NCBI GenBank assembly: GCA_019454045.1
Contig: SKCR01021114.1
Coordinates: 1 to 64,000 of the forward strand
Source of the DNA: Zanthoxylum bungeanum
Lineage: Eukaryota; Streptophyta; Magnoliopsida; Sapindales; Rutaceae
Direction: 5' to 3'
DNA length: 64,000 nucleotides
Part shown: piece by piece, positions 57,201 to 64,000 of the stretch
Numbering within the stretch: the first letter of the stretch is position 1
Layout: every line of letters begins with the position of its first letter
Position numbers and translations under genes: made by a program
The notes under the pieces: model-generated
What the model saw: only the letters and a program-made list of their open reading frames with translations
Databases searched by the model: none
Told to the model about the DNA's origin: nothing

Positions 57201-58350
57201 AATATATTATTTTATCGATTAATTCCAAATTAATCGTTCTCTCTCCTAATAAGGCATTTTATCCAAATAAAGTTTCTCTTCTCCGCATTAATCCAAGATT
57301 AATAAAGTTCGAATCAAACATCATAGGTGAATCTTCAGGAAGTGACCCAAGAGATCTCCGGATATGTTGGCAAGTAAATACGGTCGTTGGATAATCCAAA
57401 CACGTACGTACCTCGTACTACGTTTTACTGATTTACAAGACAAGGTTGGCTTCTAGCAAAGCGCCATGCCTACCCGATTCTCCAGAAATATTCTTACTGG
57501 AATATTAGATCTTTATCAAGCGTAGTATACCGTAGTATCGCGTACATCGATCCAGTATCGGACGATCACATGTTAGGCCTGGGGCTGGAAATGTGTCTGC
57601 CCCGTACAAAACATATATCGGACATCAAACAACTAGTCTCTTTAAATCGGACAATCCTGACCTGGTCATATTGTCCCGACGGTTGCAACCTTTTATAGAG
57701 TACTAGTTCTGTATCCTGCGTGATCATCATCTCTCCAATGTCTGAAGTGATACTTCCATCTTGACATCACATCCAGTACACTACGATTCTCGATAAACCC
57801 AGAAGAGGCGTACACAGAACCGGTTAAAGCCCCGAACCACCAAAACCAAAGTTTACCGATTGTCGCAAGTACTAGCAATGCAAGTCTCAGGTTAAGACCA
57901 TATACACCTACCCTGATGCGGCCTCCCATAGACACGTAGACATACTACCAATGGGATTCCGCGGGGTCTGTCCAGAGCGAAGCTGTCTTCCGTACCATCG
58001 GTAAAACACAACCTTCTATCGCACTTGCATAAGTATCCAATACTTAAATATATGAGAACTATGTCGTTGTGCCCACAACTCGCACAAGTGCAATACTAGT
58101 CTATTCCGCATTATCGATGTCCGATCTCGATAATACTCGACTAGGGATATTTAATGATTAAACCTTTTATATTGATACTGTCTCATATCATCTCAATACG
58201 GAACTAATCATATGGACTTTTGCCATTAATATATTAAATTAAATAATTTTACAAAACGGCAAAAGGCAATTTCATTATCACATAGTTGATTTTGTACAAT
58301 AATACAATACATTTACAAAACAGTGACGCTATGGGTCATAATGTCTAACA
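57201..58350 (-). repeat. 5' LTR of Copia E, truncated
   Basis: Matches the 3' LTR from about 49790 to 50939 with few differences. The remaining 800 bases, the LTR-leader junction and the PBS are missing. The junction with the tandem repeat falls in TAATATATT, shared by both sides. Confidence 0.85.
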
Positions 58351-58478
58351 TTATGATCTAATCAAAACGTTGGTTCCAAGAACGTGATGCTTGTTCCAAT
58401 CCATAAATGGATCGATTTAACTTACAAACCTTGTTTGCAAGTTTTGGTACGACAAAATCGTCAGGCTGTTGCATATAA
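58351..58478 (-). pseudogene. Copia D reverse transcriptase, continued
   Basis: 128 bases that match E's reverse transcriptase at about 52020-52150 and continue D's gene from 48982. It is cut at 58478 by the LTR of F, after GCATATA. The rest of D is outside the window. Confidence 0.85.
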
Positions 58479-60521
58479 TGTTGGACAATTATGACCCATA
58501 TCGTCACTATTTGTATAGATCATGGTGTTGTTGTACAAATTAACTATGTGACAAAGGAGATGCACTCTTATCATTTGTGATTAGATCACCAAGATATATA
58601 AATGATAAGAGGTCCTTATGATTTGTTCCTGGATTGAGAATGATATGAGACAGTATCAATCCACGAAGGATAAATCATTAAATATCCCTAGTCAGAGTAT
58701 TATCGAGATCAGAGACATCGATAAATACAAAAAGACTAGTATTACACTTGTGCGCATTGTGAGGGCACAAACGGCATAATTCTAATATATTTGGGTATAG
58801 GACTCATGCAAGTATAATAGGAGGTTGTGTTTACCGATGGTACGGGAAACAACTTCGCTCTGGATAGACCCCCTCGGAATTCCATCGGTAGTATGACTAT
58901 GTGTCTATTGAAGTCCGAAATCAGGGTAGGTGTATTTGGTTTTAACCTGAGACTTGCACCGCTAATACTTGCGACAATCAATATACTTTGGTTGTGGTCA
59001 TCCAGGGCTTTAACTGGTTTCTGTGTACGTCACTTCTGGGTATATCGAGAATCGTAGTGTGTTGGGTGTGATGTCAAGATGGAAGTATCACTCCAGTCAT
59101 ATGGAGATGATGATCACGTAGGGATACAGAACTGGTTCTCTAAAAAGGTTGCAACCGTCGGGATAATATGAATTGGTCATGATTATCCGATAATAAAGAG
59201 ACTAGTTGCTTGTCATCTGATATATGCTTCGTACGGGGCAGACACTGTACCAGCCCCAAGCCTTGCATGTGATCATTCGATACTGGATCGAAATACGCAA
59301 TACTACGTATACTACGCCTGATATAGATCCTATATTCCTGTAAGGATATTTCTGGAGAATTGGGTAGGCATCGTGCTTTGCTAGAAGCCAACCTTGTCTT
59401 GTAAATCGGTATAAACGTAGTACTAGGTACTTGTTCGGATAGTCCGATGACCGAATTTACTACCAACATATCCGGGGATCTCATGGGTCGTTTCCCGAAG
59501 ATTCACCGATGACGTATGACTCGCACTTTAATTAATCTGGGATTAATTAGATGAGAGAGAAAATTAATCTGGGATTAATTGCGGAGGTATTTTATCTGGA
59601 TAAAATATTATTTAAAGAGAAAAACGATTAATTTGGAATTAATCGATAAAATTAATATATTCGATATATTAAACGAAATTGGATTTCGATGCGGAATTAA
59701 AATTAGATTTTAATTCGGGCGAACGAGTTAATTTAGAATTAATTCGTTAGCGACATGAATAGTGATTTTGCTAGGCATAATTAATTAATTACGACGCAAG
59801 GGAAAATTCGTTAATTTGGAATTAGCGAACCCGAGCCCGGGATTGTTTGCGAGCGCATTCGCATTTCAAATTCAAGTGCGGCACGCAAGTCAAGTCAAGC
59901 GTCAAATCGCTAGTCACATCTAGCGTCACATCATTCGTCAATCAAGTGATAGATGTCTTTCACTTTGAGTGATTGACGCCAGTCACAATTCATTGATTGA
60001 TGGAATGATGGATTGATAGGAGTGGTTGAAGCCTTTAATGGCTTTGATTTTTGGAGGCAAAAATTTTGGTATTTGATTTTTTGGAATATCTATTACCATT
60101 TTTTTTGGTAACCATCACACAACACTCTTTTTCTTCTTCTCTCTTCAGACGCCCAAAGTGGGCTGTTCTTCTCTCTTCTTCTGCTCGCTGTCGTGAGCTA
60201 AGGGAAGCTAAAGTGTGATGATTTTGTGGAAAAATCATCAAGAGCTAGCACTCCGAGAGACATGCAAAGGTGATAGGGAAGTCCACCCATGAGCTTGGAA
60301 TCATTTCGTGAAGATTGGAGCTTGACGAAGGACCAACTATGGCCGAATCTTGGAGAGGGACTGCAGCTCACTGCCGTGAGGTCCAGAAGGCAGAAAATAA
60401 ATTTTTGCTGCCTCTCGCATCGCTCAACCGATCGATGTGAGTATTCTGCAACTCCCTCGTTGTATTCGTACTTATGTTTTATGCTTTGTATTCTATCCTT
60501 GGGGCCGTAGAAACTCCAACA
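58479..60521 (+). repeat. 5' LTR of Copia F
   Basis: 2043 bases, TGTTGGACAATTATGACCC...GTAGAAACTCCAACA, followed by a canonical PBS. It is the only Copia copy of this group on the + strand. The frames at 58742-58981, 59140-59484 and 60035-60241 are LTR readings in reverse. Confidence 0.92.
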
Positions 60522-60522
60522 A

Positions 60523-60538
60523 TGGTATCAGAGCTAAG
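60523..60538 (+). promoter_or_regulatory. Primer-binding site of Copia F
   Basis: TGGTATCAGAGCTAAG, one base after the LTR end. Exact initiator-Met type. Confidence 0.92.
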
Positions 60539-61747
60539 TAAAAGCATGAAATATGATTTAGGGCTTAAAATTGGGTAAAATGTTTTTGAGCATGATTAAA
60601 TTAAATTGAATGTTTGAGTATGCTTAAAACATGTTGAATTGAAGTTTGATTGGATCAATTTCATGAAATTGTGATTGGATCATTTTTTCCCCAAAATCTT
60701 AGCTTGGCCGAGAAATTGTTGTAATAAATTTGATTTATTAATTGGACCTGCGTGTCCAGCCTTATTACCTCCTTATGCTTTGTATTCTCTCTCACATATT
60801 CCCCTCAATGTAAATGAGGTTTCTTTAGAAGTGTAGTGTAACGGGTAGAAGTAATACATGTGCTAGCGAGAGAGAAGAAATGGAGAGATTTGATCTAGGA
60901 TCAATGTGTAAAGTATCCATCCGCATATCATTATTATTTATTCATATGCGCTTTATTATGTGTTTAGAATGCATGTTTAAGGGTGTATGATGATGAGACC
61001 TTAACAAATATAATAAATTGGTTGCCAATTTGCACTCAAAAAACCCTCGTAAAATATTAAGCGTTTTTCCTTCCATTGAGTGATTCTTACTCAAGATCCA
61101 AGACTGGCATTGGTTTGTTGGCCAAAGTCAAGACCTTTGTCCGTCGAGGATGTGTTTGAATCACGAAGGCTTTGTTCCATATCGGTGTCTTGTCCAAGTT
61201 GTGGTTTGTTGGCCAAAGTCAAGACCACTTCTTATCCATCGACATTGATTACGAAGTTTTCCATGGTCAATTGGTCACGCTTAACTGAGATCACTAAGTT
61301 TGTTGTGCCAAAGCCAAGGCTTAGTTGATTTAGAGGAAAAAGGTTAGGCAATATATTGGATATATTGGCATATATAAGATATATGTTTCGGACTTGGATG
61401 TCCCCCTACTGGATCTTGGAATCGGATTGGATCCAATTGATATTAGAGATCTACCTAGTTAATTATCATACAATTTGTTGGCCAATGTCAAGATTGTGTG
61501 ATATTTAACGGGATCCTAGCCCGCTAGGAAACACGGTTTCCCGAGTACTCGACAGAGGGTTAGAGGCTTGCCGAAAAATAGTATATTTAACGGGATCCTA
61601 GCCCGCTAGGAAACACGGTTTCCCGAGTACTCGACAGAGGGTTTGAGGCTTGCCGAAAAATAGTGGGAGGCAAAATTGAATTTGCAATAGTCGTTTAATT
61701 ACTTGCTATACGCGCTCAATCAAATATCATTTGTAAATTAAATAAAT
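60539..61747 (+). other. Leader of Copia F, with an 82-base tandem duplication
   Basis: Carries TTGTTGGCCAAAGTCAAG at 61115 and 61206, a one-mismatch copy at 61475 and a diverged copy near 61297. An 82-base segment (61501-61582) is repeated at 61583-61664 with a single difference seen (GGGTTAG versus GGGTTTG). The segment holds the hairpins CCTAGC-CC-GCTAGG and GGAAAC-ACG-GTTTCC and the palindrome CGAGTACTCG. Confidence 0.85.
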
Positions 61748-61946
61748 ATTAGTTGAACTAATATTTAAACGTTGTTTTAATTAACAGTTGGTCTGTATTC
61801 AAATAATTCATTTATAGTTGGTTATATAATTGGATTATAGTAATCAATATATTTGATTTAATAAATTATAATTGATTATATAGTTAGACTATAATAATCA
61901 TTATAATGAATAGTACCTAAATCGTTGATTAAATAGTTGGACTATT
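61748..61946 (+). other. Series of six stem-loops before gag, copy F
   Basis: 61748-61762 ATTAGT-TGA-ACTAAT, 61784-61796 ACAGT-TGG-TCTGT, about 61813-61826 TATAGTTGGTTATA, 61825-61839 TATAAT-TGG-ATTATA, 61879-61893 TATAGT-TAG-ACTATA, 61932-61946 AATAGT-TGG-ACTATT. Same order as in A and C. Confidence 0.8.
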
Positions 61947-62620
61947 AAAATCAAGATATAAAATTGAAAGATTGACATTTAAAACATAATCCTAGGGAAA
62001 ATGTATTTAAATGGCTTAATTTTCAAATTGGGAATAATTTTCAGGATGGTCCTGGAAAAAAACTAATAAGTTACTTTATTTGATAAAATAACATATTAGG
62101 CCTAAGCCCGGAGTTAAGCAAATAGTAGAGCATGATCTTTGGAATATTCATGTAATGATAACTTAAATGCTTAATCCATTCAACTTGTCAAGTAGAATCC
62201 TTAATTTCTTAATCAGAACTAAGGATTAGATCCTTAAAGTATGATATTGAAATTGAAGGATCTTCATAGATCTATTCTTAGATATTAAAAGTATTAAATT
62301 GCAATAATAACTCTTGGAGAGTTAATGACTGTTCTCAAGGAGACAAAGTCATACTTTGTAATAAGGCAAGTAGCGCAAGGCGCACCTTACTTTGATATTC
62401 CAGAAACCCAAGGCTTGGCCAAAGGCTTCTAGAATGTGGAAAATGGCAAAGGCAAAATCATTATAATCTTCTAGGAAGGTAAAGGACATATCCCAAAATG
62501 TCTGACTTAATTGTGGCAAACAGGATCGCGGAAGCGTGACTTCCGTTTGAACAAAGCATACATGAAGGAATTGAAGACGAGCAAGGCTCTGACTTCAAAT
62601 ATGTTTGTCATAAATATGTT
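61947..62620 (+). pseudogene. Copia F gag remnant
   Basis: The Gag start seen in E is not recognisable. About 62300-62400 matches the SLGELLSILKE region at nucleotide level (CTTGGAGAGTTAATGACTGT). 62510-62540 keeps a zinc-knuckle trace (TTAATTGTGGCAAACAGGAT). No usable frame remains. Confidence 0.65.
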
Positions 62621-64000
62621 CACTACTAGTATTAAAATTGGATTTTAAATACTTATTGTGATACATAAATATATACTGATGTTCAGAATCTGCTATGAGC
62701 AGGATACTGACTTGAGATTGAGATTTCTCTGCGAATCAAAAACGGGACGAAAGTCGCTGTTTTGATCGTAGATACCTAAGTTTAGGAACTACCCTTCGGT
62801 TGTGTACTTAAATTAGGAAACTGTTATAATGTAACTAGTTTGACTAGAAACATTATCTCTGTATCAGTGTATAATCCGTTGCGGATTTCTCTTTATATTC
62901 TAGAACACTAAAGTGTTTTATTATATAAAGATGATATTGAGATAAACACATTAGATGTGAATAACAAAATTTATATTTTGAATATAAATAAATCTCAAAC
63001 ATATAGTATGACAAACTAATAGCTCGAACTGATTTGATCAGAAGAAACTAATTTGTGGCATTGATGTCTGGGACACAATTAAACAAGAATCATATATCCA
63101 CACTTTCGAAGAGTGGGTACTAGGACTGATTTGATTCTATTCAAATAAAGTCTACGAATCTAGTTTAATGGGCAAAATGCCTATAACACATTTACTTGGT
63201 AAAAGTCCAAATGCCACCGATCTGTTAGCCCTAGTTCATAGTGAAGTAAGTGGGCCCATGTCTAGCTAGGCTAGAGGTGGATATGAATATTTCATGACCT
63301 TTACGGATGTGGCATCTCGTGATGGTTATGTGTTTCTTTTGAAACACAAATCGGAAACTTTTAAAGTTTCGACACGAAATAGACAAACAGATAGGCTAAA
63401 GTATTAAATCATCGCGGTTAGACCATGATGAAAATACTTAAGCAATAAGTTTCTAATATACTTGAAAGAGTATAGTATTCTTTCAATGAGGACTCATCCC
63501 GGAACACGTCAAAGTGACGGTGTGTGCGAAATGAGAAACCGAATTTTGTTGGACATGATAAGGTTAATCATGAGTCGCTCTGAGCTACCATTTCCTTCAA
63601 CGGATAAGTATAAACAGTGCAGAACTTATTTAGAATAAGGTTCCATAATAATCTATTTGACAGATTTCATATTAGATATGAATAGGATAGAAACCGGGTT
63701 TCTTATTCCTAATGATTTGGTAATGCTAGACATATGTTTGGATGATACCAAACTAGAACCCAAATTGGATAAGTGCCAATTGTAAGTTATCCTAGGGATA
63801 CCAAAGTATAGTACTTATACATCTCACAAGAGAACAATTAATTGTTGCTCGCATGCCGTTTTCCTAAGAGGAATACCGATATGCAGTGGTAAGTGGAAGG
63901 ATAGTAAAACTCGATGAAAATCAGAGTAATACTATTCCAGGCACCAGATCATTAATGGAACATAAATAGTTCATCAAGGATGAAACTATACCATAATCTT
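62621..64000 (+). pseudogene. Copia F protease and integrase remnant, running off the window
   Basis: The protease region lies at about 62680-62800 and the pre-integrase region at about 63040-63190. At 63235-63275 the + strand reads HSEVSGPMSS then TAG then ARGG: the catalytic Asp is Glu and the Gln of E is a stop, as in A and C. FTDVASRDGYVFL follows, where E has FTDDASRYGYVYL, so its second Asp position is also changed. Frameshifts and stops continue to the window end in the linker before reverse transcriptase. Confidence 0.85.

Larger units (their letters stand above)
48983..58350 (-). mobile_element. Copia element E, inserted in D's reverse transcriptase
   Basis: Bounded on the left by LTR start TGTAGATTTC and on the right by GTCTAACA. 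Flanking bases are TTTTG (48978-48982) and TTATG (58351-58355), a one-mismatch target duplication. D's reverse transcriptase is continuous if the element is removed. The order is 3' LTR, polypurine tract, RNase H, reverse transcriptase, integrase, protease, gag, leader, then a truncated 5' LTR. E retains ancestral catalytic residues, but its gag-pol has about ten frame breaks. Confidence 0.88.

Noticed and set aside
1..64000. Host protein-coding genes, tRNAs, rRNAs
   Set aside because: I looked for them on both strands and found none that I could support; every frame with recognisable domains is retrotransposon gag or pol.

Overview
This window looks like plant nuclear heterochromatin, most likely from a eudicot. 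It is AT-rich, has no recognisable host gene, tRNA or rRNA, and is filled almost end to end with LTR retrotransposons. I see Ty1/Copia elements with primer-binding sites of the TGGTATCAGAGC type (initiator Met tRNA), and Ty3/Gypsy elements resembling the Tat, Tekay/Del and a third lineage. The species cannot be told from the sequence. Every coding region found is a broken retrotransposon fragment. Lineage names rest on short protein motifs and LTR ends read by eye.

Layout. 1-2551: 3' end of a Copia element (polypurine tract, then LTR). 2552-8652: a Copia element on the + strand (5' LTR, PBS, leader, broken gag-pol) cut off inside reverse transcriptase. 8653-9583: fragment of a Tekay-type LTR. 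9584-12455: 3' LTR and 3' region of a Gypsy element on the - strand, inserted in that Tekay-type LTR. 12456-15769 plus 25982-26595: a Tat-type Gypsy on the - strand, with two minisatellites in its 3' untranslated region. 15770-25981: complete Copia element 'A' on the - strand, with GTACC target duplications, inserted in the Tat element. 26596-34278: Tekay-type Gypsy on the + strand with a long non-coding interior and a truncated 3' LTR. 34279-41885: Copia 'C' on the - strand, with a rearranged 3' end. 41886-42461: unidentified. 42462-43639: probable solo Copia LTR. 43645-45330: Tekay-type LTR fragment on the - strand. 45345-45969: inverted second copy of the 9.6-11.6 kb Gypsy LTR. 45970-48982 and 58351-58478: Copia 'D' on the - strand. 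48983-58350: Copia 'E' on the - strand, inserted inside D's reverse transcriptase. 58479-64000: Copia 'F' on the + strand, inserted in D and running off the window.

A, C, D, E and F are one Copia superfamily group with shared LTR ends, leader and protein order. D and E keep ancestral catalytic residues. A, C and F carry the same dead integrase: the same Asp-to-Glu change and the same in-frame stop. A's two LTRs are nonetheless nearly identical. The simplest reading is a non-autonomous lineage that kept moving after it lost its own enzymes, using proteins supplied by relatives.

Two structural signals are not explained by ordinary annotation. The first is a series of short stem-loops with changing, self-complementary arms around a constant TGG centre, placed just before gag in all four copies where that leader is visible. 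The second is an array of longer bulged hairpins around a constant loop in the Tekay-type LTRs. In both, the arms differ between repeats but still pair within each repeat.
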